NCBI GenBank assembly: GCA_902622875.1
Contig: CACNRW010000006.1
Coordinates: forward strand, 1 to 64,000
Length of the DNA stretch: 64,000 nt
DNA from: an uncultured SAR116 cluster alpha proteobacterium
GTDB lineage: Bacteria > Pseudomonadota > Alphaproteobacteria > Puniceispirillales > Marisalimonadaceae
Direction of reading: 5' to 3'
A program made the translations under genes and the position numbers. Positions 1 through 10,599 of this stretch are shown here, one piece after another (positions within the stretch are counted from its first letter, which is position 1; each line of letters opens with the position of its first letter). The notes below the pieces were generated by a model. That model searched no databases, was not told where the DNA came from, and was given only the letters and a program-made list of their open reading frames with translations.

Positions 1-249
<249 letters not shown>

Positions 250-1578
250 CTACCTTCTACTACCTCTTAACTTTGATTTTTTTATTAATCCTGAATATCG
301 GTGAGCAATTAAATGTGATTGAGCCTGAGAAACTGTATCCATAGAAACAGTTACAACGATTAACAAACTAGTACCACCAAGATAAAAGGGAATTGAGTAT
401 TTTGATATTAGAATTTCTGGTAAAATACAAACCGCAGCTAAATATGTAGCGCCGATTGCTGTCAATCTTGTTAACACAAAATCTAAATAATCAGCCGTAG
501 GAGGACCTGGTCTTATTCCTGGTACATAACCTCCATTCCTTTTTAAGTTATCTGCAGTTTCATCAGGATTAAAAACTATAGCTGTATAAAAGAATGCAAA
601 AAATACAATTAAGCTTATGTATAATGCTAAATATAAAGGTTGACCTCTTCCAAAATACGAGTTCAACGTTAAGATCCATTCTGAGCTATTATTATCCAAA
701 CCAGAAAAAGAAGATAATGACGTTGGCAGTAGCAAAAGAGCCGATGCGAAAATGGGAGGAATAACACCTGGAACGTTAATTTTTAATGGCAAGTGAGAGG
801 AATCACCTGCAAACATTTTATTACCCATTTGTCTTTTTGGATATTGTACAATTATTTTTCTTTGCGAACGCTCTATAAATACAATAAAAACTATTACTGT
901 TATAGCAAGCACTAATATTGCGATAATTAAAAATGTAGATATTGAACCAGTTCTACCTTGTTCTAAAATTTGTGCTATAGCTCTTGGTAATTCTGCAACT
1001 ATACCAGAAAAAATAATTAGAGAAACACCATTACCTATACCTCTTGAAGTAATTTGCTCTCCCAACCAAAGTAAAAGCATTACAGATCCAACCAAAGTAA
1101 CTACAGTAGTTACTTTAAAAAAAGCACCCGGATTATTAACTAATGAGCCAGACACGCCTGTTGTACTTTCTAGAGCAACTGCAAATCCATAAGCTTGAAC
1201 AGTTGCAAGTAAAACAGTAAGATATCTAGTATATTGATTAATCGTTTTTCTTCCTGATTCCCCTTCTTTCTTTAATTGAGACATCTGTGGAGATATGGAA
1301 GTCATTAACTGCATTATTATTGAAGCGGATATGTATGGAAGTATTGTTAGAGCAAATATTGTCATACGACCTAAAGCACCACCTGAAAACATGTTGAACA
1401 TTCCAAGAACACCATTATTTGCGTTATTAACAATCTCTGATAAAGCTACAGCATTTATACCAGGAACAGGTATATACGTTCCTAATCTGTATACGATTAA
1501 AGCAACAAGTGTAAATATAATTCTTTGACGCAGTTCTGTAGCCTGTCCTAGTACCCCAAACATACTTTCATTAGCCAT
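250..1578 (-). CDS. secY: Protein translocase subunit SecY
   Basis: Channel subunit of the SecYEG translocase in the inner membrane. At 442 residues it has the usual length and about ten hydrophobic segments. Visible family motifs are VPGINAVAL after the first membrane segment, GRKTINQYTRYLT, the GNKMFAGDSSHLPLK loop and the RPGPPTADYLD region before the last helices. It lies between rplO (4-nt gap) and adk, its usual place at the end of the spc operon. The partner gene secE is near 26.7 kb. Confidence 0.98.
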   Translation of the reverse strand: MANESMFGVLGQATELRQRIIFTLVALIVYRLGTYIPVPGINAVALSEIVNNANNGVLGMFNMFSGGALGRMTIFALTILPYISASIIMQLMTSISPQMSQLKKEGESGRKTINQYTRYLTVLLATVQAYGFAVALESTTGVSGSLVNNPGAFFKVTTVVTLVGSVMLLLWLGEQITSRGIGNGVSLIIFSGIVAELPRAIAQILEQGRTGSISTFLIIAILVLAITVIVFIVFIERSQRKIIVQYPKRQMGNKMFAGDSSHLPLKINVPGVIPPIFASALLLLPTSLSSFSGLDNNSSEWILTLNSYFGRGQPLYLALYISLIVFFAFFYTAIVFNPDETADNLKRNGGYVPGIRPGPPTADYLDFVLTRLTAIGATYLAAVCILPEILISKYSIPFYLGGTSLLIVVTVSMDTVSQAQSHLIAHRYSGLIKKSKLRGSRR

Positions 1579-1582
1579 TAAT

Positions 1583-2083
1583 TTAGACTCCAGATTTCTT
1601 AGGAGATTTAATAACTGGTTTCAGGTTTTCAATAATACTAATTGAACCGCCTACTTTTTCCACATTATCTTTTGCTGAAGTAGAAGCAGCAGAAACTTCA
1701 ATACTAATTTTAGTTTTAATTTCACCTTTAGCCAAAAGTTTAATTCTGGACTTTAAACTTTTTACAATACCCAAATCTAACAAAGTTTGAGAATTTATAA
1801 TTTTTTTGGGATCAATTTTTTTTTCATTAATTAGGTTTTCAATTCTACTAAAATTTAATACAATAAATGGAATTCTATTTATGTTTGTAAATCCTCTTTT
1901 CGGTAATCTTCTATGAATAGGCATCTGGCCACCTTCAAAACCTTTAATAGATACTCCAGATCTTGCCTTTTGACCTTTATGTCCTCTTCCTGAAGTTTTT
2001 CCTGTTCCAGAACCTATACCTCTACCTAATCTTTTTCTATTTCTTGTAGCATTTTTGTTATCTTTAATTTCACATAAATTCAT
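1583..2083 (-). CDS. rplO: 50S ribosomal protein L15 (uL15)
   Basis: Large-subunit protein that binds 23S rRNA late in assembly. The 166 residues start with the glycine- and basic-rich extension GRGIGSGTGKTSGRGHKGQ around residues 19-37, which reaches into the rRNA core, followed by the KGFEGGQMPIHRRLPKRGF motif. The C-terminal half is the globular domain. The start ATG has GGGG five bases upstream. It sits between rpmD and secY as in most proteobacterial spc operons. Confidence 0.98.
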   Translation of the reverse strand: MNLCEIKDNKNATRNRKRLGRGIGSGTGKTSGRGHKGQKARSGVSIKGFEGGQMPIHRRLPKRGFTNINRIPFIVLNFSRIENLINEKKIDPKKIINSQTLLDLGIVKSLKSRIKLLAKGEIKTKISIEVSAASTSAKDNVEKVGGSISIIENLKPVIKSPKKSGV

Positions 2084-2115
2084 AATTTTCCCCTAATCTA
2101 GTTCAATTTTATTCT

Positions 2116-2298
2116 TCAGTTAACTTCAACCAGATGCTTAACTTTATTAATCATACCCCTAATTGAAGGTGTATCACTTAAAATTTTACTTCTACCAATT
2201 TTATTTAAACCAAGGCCTATTAATGTTTTTTTCTGGTCTGATTGTCTTCCAATTGGACTTTTTATTTGAGTAACAACTATTTTTTTCTTATCTGACAT
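2116..2298 (-). CDS. rpmD: 50S ribosomal protein L30 (uL30)
   Basis: Small large-subunit protein of 60 residues, the normal bacterial length. The family features [20 protein letters not shown] and the C-terminal [12 protein letters not shown] are clear. It lies between rpsE and rplO, as expected for the spc operon. Confidence 0.96.
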   Translation of the reverse strand: MSDKKKIVVTQIKSPIGRQSDQKKTLIGLGLNKIGRSKILSDTPSIRGMINKVKHLVEVN

Positions 2299-2306
2299 TA
2301 GAATAC

Positions 2307-2873
2307 CTAACTAGCTTTAGAATTTTTATTAGTATCTGATTTTGGGTGGTTTCCAAAAATTTCGGCTACTTTTCTGCTTCTTTTATTAGCAATGTTTCTT
2401 GGGGAATACATAGAATTGAAAGCATCAAATGTTGCTTTTATCATATTATGAGGATTTGAAGTTCCAATTGATTTTGCAACAACATCTTGAACTCCAAGCG
2501 TTTCAAATACAGCTCGCATAGGACCACCCGCAATTATGCCAGTTCCAGATGGAGCTGTTCTTAAAACAACTCTTCCTGCACCGTAATGACCTTTCATATC
2601 ATGATGCAAAGTTCTACCTTCCTTCATTGGGACCTTAACCATATTTTTTTTTGCATCGTCAGTAGCTTTTTTTATAGCTTCGGGTACTTCCTTAGCTTTG
2701 CCGGTACCAAAGCCAACTTTACCTCTTTGATCACCTACGACTACTAGCGCAGCAAATCCAAAACGTCTTCCACCTTTAACAACTTTGGCCACACGATTTA
2801 TACCAACCAACTTATCTACTAGGTCACTATCATCTTTATAATTTTTTTTATCCTGTTTATCAATTCTCGCCAT
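2307..2873 (-). CDS. rpsE: 30S ribosomal protein S5 (uS5)
   Basis: Small-subunit protein that helps form the mRNA entry site and acts in decoding accuracy. The 188 residues hold the double-stranded RNA-binding-like N domain ([19 protein letters not shown]), the [17 protein letters not shown] segment and the C domain with [16 protein letters not shown]. There is a short lysine/serine-rich C-terminal tail. It lies between rplR and rpmD. Confidence 0.98.
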   Translation of the reverse strand: MARIDKQDKKNYKDDSDLVDKLVGINRVAKVVKGGRRFGFAALVVVGDQRGKVGFGTGKAKEVPEAIKKATDDAKKNMVKVPMKEGRTLHHDMKGHYGAGRVVLRTAPSGTGIIAGGPMRAVFETLGVQDVVAKSIGTSNPHNMIKATFDAFNSMYSPRNIANKRSRKVAEIFGNHPKSDTNKNSKAS

Positions 2874-2882
2874 TACAACCCC

Positions 2883-3245
2883 CTAAAATATTAATCCACC
2901 TTCTCTAGCCGCCTCAGCTAAGTTTTTTACTCTGCCATGATAAACATATCCACCTCTATCAAAAACAACGTTCTTTATACCTTTTGTAAGAGCTTTTTCA
3001 GCTATCAGTTTACCAACAACTGCTGCAACTTCTTTATTTCCACAGTTTTTAAATTGTTTTTTTACATTAGTTTCAAGGCTTGAAGCTGATGTAATAGTAA
3101 TACCTTCGTTGTCATCAATTATTTGTCCATAAATATGTTTACTTGACCTAAAAACAGATAACCTTAATTTGCCATGCGACTTAGCTTTCAAGGCCTTTCT
3201 ATTTCTATTTTTTCTTCTATTATGCAGAGACATAGATTTATTCAT
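2883..3245 (-). CDS. rplR: 50S ribosomal protein L18 (uL18)
   Basis: Binds 5S rRNA and joins it to the large subunit together with L5. The 120-residue protein has the basic N terminus [12 protein letters not shown], the [18 protein letters not shown] strand and the C-terminal [26 protein letters not shown], all typical. It lies between rplF and rpsE with gaps under 10 nt. Confidence 0.98.
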   Translation of the reverse strand: MNKSMSLHNRRKNRNRKALKAKSHGKLRLSVFRSSKHIYGQIIDDNEGITITSASSLETNVKKQFKNCGNKEVAAVVGKLIAEKALTKGIKNVVFDRGGYVYHGRVKNLAEAAREGGLIF

Positions 3246-3253
3246 AATTACCC

Positions 3254-3787
3254 CTATTTTTTCTTACCTTCTTTACGTAAAATAAATTCATTAGCATACC
3301 TTATTCCTTTACCCTTAAACGGTTCAGGGGGCCTTTTTGATCTTATCATTGCTGCAAATTCGCCAAGTTTTTGTTTGTCAGCACTAGAAATTGTAAATTT
3401 TGTATTTCCATCCATTTTTACCAAAATGCCTTCAGGTACTTCAATCTCAACAGGGTGACTGAGGCCTAAGCTAAGAGACAACTTTTTACCTTGCAATGTA
3501 GCTCTATAACCAACTCCTAAAATTTCCATTTCTTTTGTAAAACCATCACTAACACCTGAAACAGCATTGTAGATAAGAGCCCTAGTTGTACCCCAAATCG
3601 CATTACTTCTCACATCTTTACTTTTTGGTTCAACTGATATTATATTATCTTTTATTGTAACATTTATAGTTTCACTTACTGGTGCTGTTAATTCACCTTT
3701 TGAGCCCTTTGCCCAAAATTTATTCCCTTCATGCTTAACTTCAATACCATCCGGAATTTTTATTATGGCCTGACCAATTCTAGACAT
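3254..3787 (-). CDS. rplF: 50S ribosomal protein L6 (uL6)
   Basis: Large-subunit protein near the factor-binding site. The 177 residues form the duplicated L6 fold. The first repeat begins [17 protein letters not shown], and the C-terminal signature [16 protein letters not shown] ends in the usual KKEGKK-like basic tail. It lies in the standard spc place between rpsH and rplR. Confidence 0.98.
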   Translation of the reverse strand: MSRIGQAIIKIPDGIEVKHEGNKFWAKGSKGELTAPVSETINVTIKDNIISVEPKSKDVRSNAIWGTTRALIYNAVSGVSDGFTKEMEILGVGYRATLQGKKLSLSLGLSHPVEIEVPEGILVKMDGNTKFTISSADKQKLGEFAAMIRSKRPPEPFKGKGIRYANEFILRKEGKKK

Positions 3788-3799
3788 CTAACTATACTC

Positions 3800-4198
3800 C
3801 TAAAATACTTGGCAAAGAACTTCACCACCGACGTGAGCGGCTCTTGCTTCATTATCACTCATGACACCTCTGGGAGTTGATAATATTGATATTCCAAGAC
3901 CATTATATGTTCTTGGTAAATCGCTTATACCCGAGTAAACTCTTCTACCAGGGGTTGATACTCTTTTAATTTCACTTATAACAGGCTTACCTTCATAATA
4001 TTTTAATTCTATTTTAAACTCATGAATTCCAGGCCTTTTTTCAAATTTAGAAAAATTACGAATATAGCCTTCTCTTTTTAAAACATCTAAAACATTTGCT
4101 CTAAACCTAGACGCAGGAGTTTCTACAACTGTTTTATTAGCTGATTGACCGTTTCTAATTCTAGTTAACATATCTCCAAGCGTATCACTCATTGACAT
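3800..4198 (-). CDS. rpsH: 30S ribosomal protein S8 (uS8)
   Basis: Primary 16S rRNA-binding protein. In many bacteria it also represses the spc mRNA near rplE; I could not confirm such a site here. The 132 residues begin [20 protein letters not shown] and end with the family motif [25 protein letters not shown]. An alternative start two codons downstream (MSDTLGD) is equally plausible. It lies between rpsN and rplF. Confidence 0.98.
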   Translation of the reverse strand: MSMSDTLGDMLTRIRNGQSANKTVVETPASRFRANVLDVLKREGYIRNFSKFEKRPGIHEFKIELKYYEGKPVISEIKRVSTPGRRVYSGISDLPRTYNGLGISILSTPRGVMSDNEARAAHVGGEVLCQVF

Positions 4199-4211
4199 AA
4201 TTAATACCTTT

Positions 4212-4517
4212 CTACCAACTTGATTTGACCATACCTGGTATTTGTCCAGATAAAGCTAATTCTCTTAATGCAATACGTGACATTTTAACTTTTCTATAAT
4301 AGCCACGAGGTCTGCCTGTAATTAGGCATCTGTTTCTCAACCTAATTTTTGCTCCATTTCTGGGCATTTCAGATAATTTAAGTTGAGCTTCAAAACGCTC
4401 TTCAATTGGAAGAGATCTATTACTACAAATTGCTTTTAATCTATCTCTTCGTGATTTATTTTTTTTGACTTGTATTTCTTTATTCAAGTTTTTTTGGATA
4501 GCACTTTTTTTTGCCAT
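4212..4517 (-). CDS. rpsN: 30S ribosomal protein S14, zinc-free type (uS14)
   Basis: Small-subunit head protein of 101 residues. It is the long form without the paired CxxC zinc ligands: the only cysteines are isolated (AICSNR and [16 protein letters not shown]). The C terminus [11 protein letters not shown] is the family signature. It lies between rplE and rpsH. Confidence 0.97.
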   Translation of the reverse strand: MAKKSAIQKNLNKEIQVKKNKSRRDRLKAICSNRSLPIEERFEAQLKLSEMPRNGAKIRLRNRCLITGRPRGYYRKVKMSRIALRELALSGQIPGMVKSSW

Positions 4518-4534
4518 CTATATCTCCTTGTAAA

Positions 4535-5080
4535 TTATTGTGAATTAAATGGAAAATCAAATCCGTTTAGCAACTCTTTTCCTTCATCATCTGACCTAGC
4601 TGTAGTAACAAAAATTATATCCATTCCTCTAACTGAATCAACGTTATCATATTCAATTTCAGGAAAAACAAATTGTTCCTTTAAGCCAAGAGCGTAATTA
4701 CCATTACCATCAAAACTCTTAGGATTAACCCCTCTAAAATCTCTGACTCTAGGTAACGCTATATTAACAAACCTATCCACGAACTCATACATTTTATTTT
4801 TTCTCAGTGTTACTTTCACTCCAATAGGCATACCTTCTCTTAATTTAAAGCTCGCATTGGCTTTTTTTGATTTAGTTACTATAGGCCTTTGACCACTTAT
4901 TGCAGTTATTTCCTTAACAGCAATTTCAATTTTTTTACTATCTTTTACTGCTTCGCCAACACCCATATTAATTATAACCTTTTCAAGTTTTGGTATTTCT
5001 AAATCATTTTTATAATTAAATTTTTCTTTTAATATATTGGTTATTTCTTTTTTGTATTTTTCATGCAAGCGGACAGTCAT
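4535..5080 (-). CDS. rplE: 50S ribosomal protein L5 (uL5)
   Basis: Binds 5S rRNA in the central protuberance and contacts P-site tRNA. The 181 residues show the motifs [28 protein letters not shown] and the [20 protein letters not shown] loop, then [20 protein letters not shown] near the C terminus. Length and order match the family. It lies between rplX and rpsN. Confidence 0.98.
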   Translation of the reverse strand: MTVRLHEKYKKEITNILKEKFNYKNDLEIPKLEKVIINMGVGEAVKDSKKIEIAVKEITAISGQRPIVTKSKKANASFKLREGMPIGVKVTLRKNKMYEFVDRFVNIALPRVRDFRGVNPKSFDGNGNYALGLKEQFVFPEIEYDNVDSVRGMDIIFVTTARSDDEGKELLNGFDFPFNSQ

Positions 5081-5093
5081 TTAAATCTCCATT

Positions 5094-5414
5094 TTACTTA
5101 TCTAATAAAGAGCCTGATACAACAGACATTCTTTTCTTAACACCATCTTTGAACTCATATCTTACTCTTGTTGGTTTACCGTTATCTGGATCAACGTGCG
5201 AAACATTTGAAATATGGACTGAGGCCTCTATTTCTTCAATTTTACCTGGGCTTTCTTGTGTTGCTTTTCTGTGTCTTTTAATAATATTAACCCCTTGAAC
5301 AACAACTCTATCCTTGTCTTTAGAAATAGACAAAACGTTACCTGATTTACCTTTATCCTTACCAGCAATTACAATAACTGCGTCACCTTTTTTAATTTTA
5401 AATTTTTTATTCAT
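5094..5414 (-). CDS. rplX: 50S ribosomal protein L24 (uL24)
   Basis: Assembly-initiating protein of the large subunit. The 106 residues contain the KOW motif near the N terminus (KKGDAVIVIAGKDKGKSGNV) and the HISNVSHVDPDNGKPTRVRY segment. The start codon shares one base with the rplN stop codon (TAATG), so the two genes are translationally coupled. Confidence 0.97.
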   Translation of the reverse strand: MNKKFKIKKGDAVIVIAGKDKGKSGNVLSISKDKDRVVVQGVNIIKRHRKATQESPGKIEEIEASVHISNVSHVDPDNGKPTRVRYEFKDGVKKRMSVVSGSLLDK

Positions 5415-5782
5415 TATAAAACCTCAGGAGCTAGAGATACTATTTTCATAAATTTCCTGCTGCGTAATTCTCGCGTAACAGGACCAAAGATTCTTGTGCC
5501 TATTGGCTCATTACTTTTATTTACTAAAACAGCAGCATTTTTGTCAAATCTAATACAAGTACCATCATTTCTTCTAACTTCTTTCGAAGTTCTAACTATC
5601 ACGGCTCTATGAACGTCGCCTTTTTTTACACGACCTCTTGGAATAGCTTCTTTAATTGAAACTACTATAACATCCCCAACAGCAGCAGAGGTGCGTCCAG
5701 ATCCACCCAACACTTTAATACATTGAACTCTTCTTGCACCAGAGTTATCCGCCACTTCGAGATTACTTTGCATTTGTATCAT
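5414..5782 (-). CDS. rplN: 50S ribosomal protein L14 (uL14)
   Basis: Large-subunit protein that forms an inter-subunit bridge with 16S rRNA. The 122-residue sequence is typical throughout: [19 protein letters not shown] at the start, [20 protein letters not shown] in the middle, and the C-terminal [20 protein letters not shown]. It overlaps rplX by one base. Confidence 0.98.
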   Translation of the reverse strand: MIQMQSNLEVADNSGARRVQCIKVLGGSGRTSAAVGDVIVVSIKEAIPRGRVKKGDVHRAVIVRTSKEVRRNDGTCIRFDKNAAVLVNKSNEPIGTRIFGPVTRELRSRKFMKIVSLAPEVL

Positions 5783-5807
5783 ATTATATCTCCAAGAAAC
5801 ATTCTAA

Positions 5808-6035
5808 CTAGTAAATAACTTCAAAACGTTTATTTTTTGAAATAGGAGTGCATTCTCTAATACTTACTACATCTCCAATATTATATTTATTTTTACTATC
5901 ATGCGCAGAGAATTTTTTAGATTTTGTGACAAATTTTTTGTACATTGGATGCATAATTTTTCTCTCAACTATAACAGTTATAGTTTTATCTGATTTATTA
6001 CTTGTAACTTTACCTGTTAAAATTCTTTTTGGCAT
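5808..6035 (-). CDS. rpsQ: 30S ribosomal protein S17 (uS17)
   Basis: Primary 16S rRNA-binding protein, here 75 residues starting [11 protein letters not shown] chose the ATG at 6035 rather than the upstream in-frame TTG at 6050, because the bases between them contain the ribosome-binding site AGGAG. The shorter product also matches the family start. The motif [19 protein letters not shown] and the C-terminal [18 protein letters not shown] are clear. It lies directly after rpmC. Confidence 0.97.
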   Translation of the reverse strand: MPKRILTGKVTSNKSDKTITVIVERKIMHPMYKKFVTKSKKFSAHDSKNKYNIGDVVSIRECTPISKNKRFEVIY

Positions 6036-6046
6036 ATAATTACTCC

Positions 6047-6253
6047 TCAAACCTTGGTTGATACAACATTGTTCAATATTGTTTTTATACAGGCTATTTC
6101 TTTTCTAATTTGCTTGAATCTGGCAGGATTTTCATTTTGACCGTTTGAAACTTGAAAGCGAAGATTAAATTGTTCTTTTCTTAACAATTTTATTTGCTCT
6201 TTAAGTTCATCACCTGTTTTAACTCTTAAATTTTTGGGCTTGTACTTTGCCAT
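6047..6253 (-). CDS. rpmC: 50S ribosomal protein L29 (uL29)
   Basis: Small helical protein at the peptide exit site where trigger factor and SRP dock. The 68 residues include [20 protein letters not shown] and the [15 protein letters not shown]-terminal helix. It lies between rplP and rpsQ. The N-terminal [16 protein letters not shown] replaces the more usual short leader but keeps the normal fold length. Confidence 0.97.
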   Translation of the reverse strand: MAKYKPKNLRVKTGDELKEQIKLLRKEQFNLRFQVSNGQNENPARFKQIRKEIACIKTILNNVVSTKV

Positions 6254-6267
6254 TTATACCTCTTTTT

Positions 6268-6681
6268 TTATTCACCTAATCTTTTTACAACCTTAGTATC
6301 CATAGGAAGTTTTGCCGCTGCTAAATTTAAAGCTTCCTTCGCAGCAATTTCTGAAACACCGTCAAGTTCAAACATGATTCTACCAGGCTTAACCCTACAA
6401 ATCCAAAAATCAGGTGAACCTTTACCTTTACCCATTCTAACTTCGGCAGGCTTACTTGAAACTGGAACATCTGGAAATATCCTAATCCATACCCTCCCAG
6501 CTCTCCTTAAATGTCTTGTTATTGCTCTTCTAGCAGCTTCTATTTGTCTAGCTGTGACCCTTTCAGGCGCAACAGCTTTTAAACCAAATGATCCAAAATT
6601 AAGCTTAGTTCCACCTTTGGCTAAGCCATGAATCCTGCCTTTATGAGCTTTTCTAAACTTTGTTCTTTTAGGCTGTAACAT
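6268..6681 (-). CDS. rplP: 50S ribosomal protein L16 (uL16)
   Basis: Late-assembling protein close to the A-site tRNA. The 137 residues show [19 protein letters not shown], the [19 protein letters not shown]-like segment (here [19 protein letters not shown]) and the loop [18 protein letters not shown]. It has the usual length and place between rpsC and rpmC. Confidence 0.98.
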   Translation of the reverse strand: MLQPKRTKFRKAHKGRIHGLAKGGTKLNFGSFGLKAVAPERVTARQIEAARRAITRHLRRAGRVWIRIFPDVPVSSKPAEVRMGKGKGSPDFWICRVKPGRIMFELDGVSEIAAKEALNLAAAKLPMDTKVVKRLGE

Positions 6682-6683
6682 TT

Positions 6684-7385
6684 TTACCCCTGATCCATAG
6701 ATTTAATATTTGAACCTTTTACCGCACCTTGCATTCTTTTATCTTGAGCCATTGGATCATGTTCCATTACCTCACCTTTGAAAATCCATACTTTTATTCC
6801 AGTCGCGCCATAAGTCGTTAATGCAGTAGCTTCACCATAATCAACATCTGCCCTTAGGGTATGTAAAGGAACTCTACCTTCTCTATACCATTCAGTTCTG
6901 GCAATCTCGGCACCTCCAAGCCTACCTGCACAATTTATTCTAACTCCTTCAGCACCAAGTCTGATTGCGCTCTGAACAGCTCTTTTCATTGCTCTTCTAA
7001 AGGCAACTCTTCTTTCAAGTTGTTGAGCAATGCCGTCAGCAACTAATTTGGCATCAATTTCTGGTTTTCTTATTTCTATTATATTAAGACTAACTTCTGA
7101 ACCAATTTGCTTACTTAATGTGTTTTTTAGAGTTTCAATATCTTGACCTTTTTTACCAATAACTAAACCTGGTCTTCCCGCATATATAGAGATATTCGCT
7201 CTTCCAGCAGGTCTTTCAATAACAATTTTACTAACTGCAGCAGCTTTAAGCTTTTCAAACAAATATTTCCTAAGATTTATATCTTGATGAAGCAAGTCTG
7301 CATAAGATTTTCCACCAAACCACCTAGAGTCCCAAGTACGGTTAATACCTAATCTAAATCCGATTGGTTGTGTTTTTTGACCCAT
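6684..7385 (-). CDS. rpsC: 30S ribosomal protein S3 (uS3)
   Basis: Forms part of the mRNA entry channel and has helicase activity together with S4. The 233 residues start [14 protein letters not shown]. The KH domain carries [18 protein letters not shown] near residues 70-87. The C-terminal domain has [20 protein letters not shown] and [10 protein letters not shown]-like [11 protein letters not shown]. It lies between rplV (1-nt gap) and rplP. Confidence 0.98.
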   Translation of the reverse strand: MGQKTQPIGFRLGINRTWDSRWFGGKSYADLLHQDINLRKYLFEKLKAAAVSKIVIERPAGRANISIYAGRPGLVIGKKGQDIETLKNTLSKQIGSEVSLNIIEIRKPEIDAKLVADGIAQQLERRVAFRRAMKRAVQSAIRLGAEGVRINCAGRLGGAEIARTEWYREGRVPLHTLRADVDYGEATALTTYGATGIKVWIFKGEVMEHDPMAQDKRMQGAVKGSNIKSMDQG

Positions 7386-7386
7386 A

Positions 7387-7764
7387 TTATTTTCCTTCCT
7401 GCTCGGACAATAAAATTGTTAGATGAGAGAAAGGTTTGATGATTTTAGCCCCACGACCTCTTGCTCGAGCATGAAAACGTTTCATAACCAATCCTTTGCC
7501 AACAAAAGCTTCTTTTACAATAAGTTTATCTATATCTAGTGAATGATTATTTTCTGCGTTGGCTATAGCAGATCTAAGTGCCTTTTCCACATCGTTAGAT
7601 ATTCTTCGTTTAGAAAATTGTAAAATAGAGATAGCCTTAGAAGCGCTTTGCTTTCTAATCATTTGAGCAACAAGGTTAAGTTTTTGCGGACTGATTCGAA
7701 TATTTTTTAACACAACTTTGGCCTCGTTGTCTAATTCTCTTCTTTTATTTTTCTCTTTCCCCAT
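7387..7764 (-). CDS. rplV: 50S ribosomal protein L22 (uL22)
   Basis: Lines the nascent peptide tunnel with L4. The 125 residues show [20 protein letters not shown] and the tunnel hairpin with the C-terminal [21 protein letters not shown] signature. No insertion or deletion is evident in the hairpin. It lies between rpsS and rpsC. Confidence 0.98.
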   Translation of the reverse strand: MGKEKNKRRELDNEAKVVLKNIRISPQKLNLVAQMIRKQSASKAISILQFSKRRISNDVEKALRSAIANAENNHSLDIDKLIVKEAFVGKGLVMKRFHARARGRGAKIIKPFSHLTILLSEQEGK

Positions 7765-7772
7765 CTTTTCCT

Positions 7773-8048
7773 CTATCGCTTTGACTTTTTGTCTGCGGTA
7801 TGACCATAGTATGTCCTTGTAGGAGAAAATTCTCCTAATTTATGCCCTACCATGGTTTCAGTTATTGTTACAGGTATAAACTTTTTACCGTTATGAACAC
7901 CAAATGTGAGCCCAACGAATTGAGGCATGACAGTAGATCTTCTAGACCAAGTTTTTATTACGTCATTTCTACCAGACTCTCTTGCTAAGTCAGCTTTTTT
8001 TAGTAAATAACCGTCCACAAAGGGACCTTTCCATATAGATCTAGACAT
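7773..8048 (-). CDS. rpsS: 30S ribosomal protein S19 (uS19)
   Basis: Small-subunit head protein that contacts the A-site finger of the large subunit. The 91 residues begin [19 protein letters not shown] and contain [20 protein letters not shown] and [18 protein letters not shown], which are diagnostic. It lies between rplB and rplV. Confidence 0.98.
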   Translation of the reverse strand: MSRSIWKGPFVDGYLLKKADLARESGRNDVIKTWSRRSTVMPQFVGLTFGVHNGKKFIPVTITETMVGHKLGEFSPTRTYYGHTADKKSKR

Positions 8049-8058
8049 TGATTTAACC

Positions 8059-8883
8059 TTACGCTTTTCTTCTTCTAATTATTAATTTATCGGTTCTTTT
8101 ATTATTTCTTGTTCTATATCCTTTTGTAGGCTTCCCCCATGGTGTAACTGGGTGCCTACCACCTGACGTTCTACCTTCACCTCCACCGTGAGGATGATCA
8201 ACTGGATTCATGGCAACACCTCTTACAGAAGGTCTTTTTCCAAGCCACCTATTCCTACCAGCTTTTCCTAAATTGGTATTTTGATTATCAGGATTTGATA
8301 CAGCTCCGATTGCGCAGAGGCAAGAGGAAAGTACAAATCTGACTTCACCAGATACTAATCGCAAAATAGAATAAGACAAATCTTTTCCTATTAGTTGTAC
8401 ATAAGATCCCGCTGAACGAGCAAGTTGCCCTCCTTTACCAGGTTTAAGTTCAACATTATGAATGATAGTACCAACTGGGACGGATGAAAGTGGCATACAA
8501 TTTCCCGGCTTGATATCAGCCTTGTTAGACGAAACAATCTTATCACCTACATTTAGTCTTTGAGGAGCTATTATATATCTTAGTTCATTGTCTTCATATC
8601 TTATTAGTGCAATGTATGCCGAGCGATTAGGATCATATTCTATACGTTCAACCAATCCATTTATATCAAACTTATTTCTTTTAAAATCTATTATTCTGTA
8701 ACGTCTTTTGTGTCCACCGCCTCTTTGCCACATTGTAATTTTACCAGAGTGGTTTCTTCCTCCATGTTTACTAAGACCTTCAGTTAGTCTTTTCTCAGGT
8801 TTGCCTTTGTACAAGTTAGATTTGTCTACAAGAACCAATCCTCTTTGTCCAGGTGTGTTTGGTTTATATTGTTTTAATGCCAT
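8059..8883 (-). CDS. rplB: 50S ribosomal protein L2 (uL2)
   Basis: Core protein next to the peptidyl transferase centre. The 274 residues include the RNA-binding N domain ([19 protein letters not shown]) and the C-terminal stretch [20 protein letters not shown] with the conserved histidine implicated in activity. Length and motifs are normal. It lies between rplW (1-nt gap) and rpsS. Confidence 0.98.
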   Translation of the reverse strand: MALKQYKPNTPGQRGLVLVDKSNLYKGKPEKRLTEGLSKHGGRNHSGKITMWQRGGGHKRRYRIIDFKRNKFDINGLVERIEYDPNRSAYIALIRYEDNELRYIIAPQRLNVGDKIVSSNKADIKPGNCMPLSSVPVGTIIHNVELKPGKGGQLARSAGSYVQLIGKDLSYSILRLVSGEVRFVLSSCLCAIGAVSNPDNQNTNLGKAGRNRWLGKRPSVRGVAMNPVDHPHGGGEGRTSGGRHPVTPWGKPTKGYRTRNNKRTDKLIIRRRKA

Positions 8884-8884
8884 T

Positions 8885-9214
8885 TTATATCCCCACTGAC
8901 AGATCTATCGTATTACCGGGGGCAAGAGTTATTATAGCTTTTTTGGTATTTACCCTTCGCCCTAAAATTCCCTTAAATCTTTTTACCTTTCCTTTGAGTA
9001 AAATGGTGTTAACAGACTTAACTTTAACTGAAAAAATTTTTTCAATTGATAATTTTATATCAAACTTGTTTGCAGAAAGTGGAACTGAAAATACCATTTT
9101 ATTAAACTCTGACATTTGAGTAGCTTTTTCTGTAATCAAAGGATTTAAAACAACCTGATAAGCTTTATTAAAACTAATTACATTATTATTTTTTTTTCTA
9201 GGCCTTACACTCAC
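8885..9214 (-). CDS. rplW: 50S ribosomal protein L23 (uL23)
   Basis: Exit-tunnel protein and docking site for trigger factor and SRP. The 109 residues contain [20 protein letters not shown] and [20 protein letters not shown], with the basic [20 protein letters not shown] end. Its start overlaps the rplD stop by four bases, so translation is probably coupled. Confidence 0.97.
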   Translation of the reverse strand: MSVRPRKKNNNVISFNKAYQVVLNPLITEKATQMSEFNKMVFSVPLSANKFDIKLSIEKIFSVKVKSVNTILLKGKVKRFKGILGRRVNTKKAIITLAPGNTIDLSVGI

Positions 9215-9828
9215 GACAAACGCTCCTCAACAAATTTTAGTGCATCATCAATTATTATTAGATTATCTTTTTTTACAATATCGTAGACGTTAATACCTTC
9301 ATATGATAGCACATCTAAATATTTAATATTATTTGCAGCTTTTACAAAATTTGTATCAACCTGACTTCCTGAAATAACAAGTGTTTTACCGACCCCCATG
9401 TTATCTAATTTTTTCTTGAGAGTAGAAGTCTTTCCATCACATTTTGAACTATCTAAAATAATAAGTTTTCCAAGTTTGACTTTATCAGATAAGGCAGATT
9501 TTAAACCTAATTTTCTTACCTTTTTATTTAATCTATGACAATGAGAATGAACAACAGGGCCATGAGCCATTCCACCACCTCTAAACTGGGAAACAGCAGC
9601 AGAACCGTGTCTGGCCTTACCAGTACCCTTTTGTTTATACATTTTAGCTGTAGTCATTTTGATTTCGCTTCGTGTTTTAACTGAGTGATTACCTAATCGC
9701 CTTTTAGCTAATTGCCATCTTATAACTCTAGCCATTATGTCAGGCCTAGGAGATATTCCAAAAATATTATCGTCAAGCGTAATTTCTTTACCTGACTTAT
9801 TATTTAAATTCAAAGATTTAATCTTCAA
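9211..9828 (-). CDS. rplD: 50S ribosomal protein L4 (uL4), TTG start
   Basis: Tunnel protein; in enterobacteria it also represses its own operon. I place the start at the TTG at 9828 (205 residues, the normal length). An AAGGAG ribosome-binding site lies six bases upstream, and the product then begins [16 protein letters not shown] in line with the family. An in-frame ATG at 9867 would add 13 residues encoded inside rplC. The gene overlaps rplC by 11 nt. The loop [15 protein letters not shown] and [20 protein letters not shown] are diagnostic. Confidence 0.95.
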   Translation of the reverse strand: MKIKSLNLNNKSGKEITLDDNIFGISPRPDIMARVIRWQLAKRRLGNHSVKTRSEIKMTTAKMYKQKGTGKARHGSAAVSQFRGGGMAHGPVVHSHCHRLNKKVRKLGLKSALSDKVKLGKLIILDSSKCDGKTSTLKKKLDNMGVGKTLVISGSQVDTNFVKAANNIKYLDVLSYEGINVYDIVKKDNLIIIDDALKFVEERLS

Positions 9829-10588
9829 CTTTGGCTCCTTTGTTTTCTGATATTTTACCACTATCATCTTCAGAAACTGGTATTGTTGTATCTTTGATAT
9901 CTTCAGTATTTTCAGATATTCTTAGGCCAGCAGGAAATGGAACATCCTTAGGACGATTATATTTAACGGCGTCGGATAAAGTTACAATACCATTTTTGGA
10001 CCCTGGAACTGAACCTTCTACCAAAATCAAATTATCGTTTTCGAGAAGTTTTACAATTTTAAGATTTTGAGTTGTAACTCTAACATTACCATATTGCCCT
10101 GCCATTTTTTTTCCTTTCCAGGTTCTACCTGGATCTTGGCTATTTCCGGTTGAACCATGAGCCCTATGACTAATAGACACTCCATGCGTAGCTTGCATAC
10201 CTCCAAAATTATGACGTTTCATTGAACCAGCAAAACCTTTGCCTTGGGAGATTCCTACTACATCTATTCTTTGACCAGGAATAAAATGGTTAGTGCCAAT
10301 TTTATCACCAATATTTAATAAAGCTTCTTCACTAACTCTAAATTCTACGATTTTTTCTTTAGGTTCAGATTTAGCTTTCGCAAAAAAACCTTTTAAAGGC
10401 TTATTCATATTCTTTAATTTTTTATTGTTGAAGCCTAATTGAACCGCAATGTAACCGTCTTTTTCCATTGATCTTATTGCTAGAACTTCAACATCCTCAA
10501 GTCTCAAAACAGTTACAGGAACATGCTCACCTTTATCATTAAAAATTCTCGACATTCCTAATTTTCTAGCTATCACACCACAACGCAT
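9818..10588 (-). CDS. rplC: 50S ribosomal protein L3 (uL3) with acidic C-terminal tail
   Basis: Early assembly protein near the peptidyl transferase centre. The core is normal: [20 protein letters not shown] at the start, and [20 protein letters not shown] followed by [16 protein letters not shown] in the central loop, where the glutamine that is methylated in other bacteria lies. At 256 residues it is longer than E. coli L3 (209). The last 30 or so residues are an extra, low-complexity tail rich in Asp, Glu, Ser and Thr. It lies between rpsJ and rplD. Confidence 0.97.
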   Translation of the reverse strand: MRCGVIARKLGMSRIFNDKGEHVPVTVLRLEDVEVLAIRSMEKDGYIAVQLGFNNKKLKNMNKPLKGFFAKAKSEPKEKIVEFRVSEEALLNIGDKIGTNHFIPGQRIDVVGISQGKGFAGSMKRHNFGGMQATHGVSISHRAHGSTGNSQDPGRTWKGKKMAGQYGNVRVTTQNLKIVKLLENDNLILVEGSVPGSKNGIVTLSDAVKYNRPKDVPFPAGLRISENTEDIKDTTIPVSEDDSGKISENKGAKVED

Positions 10589-10599
10589 AATTTTATCCT

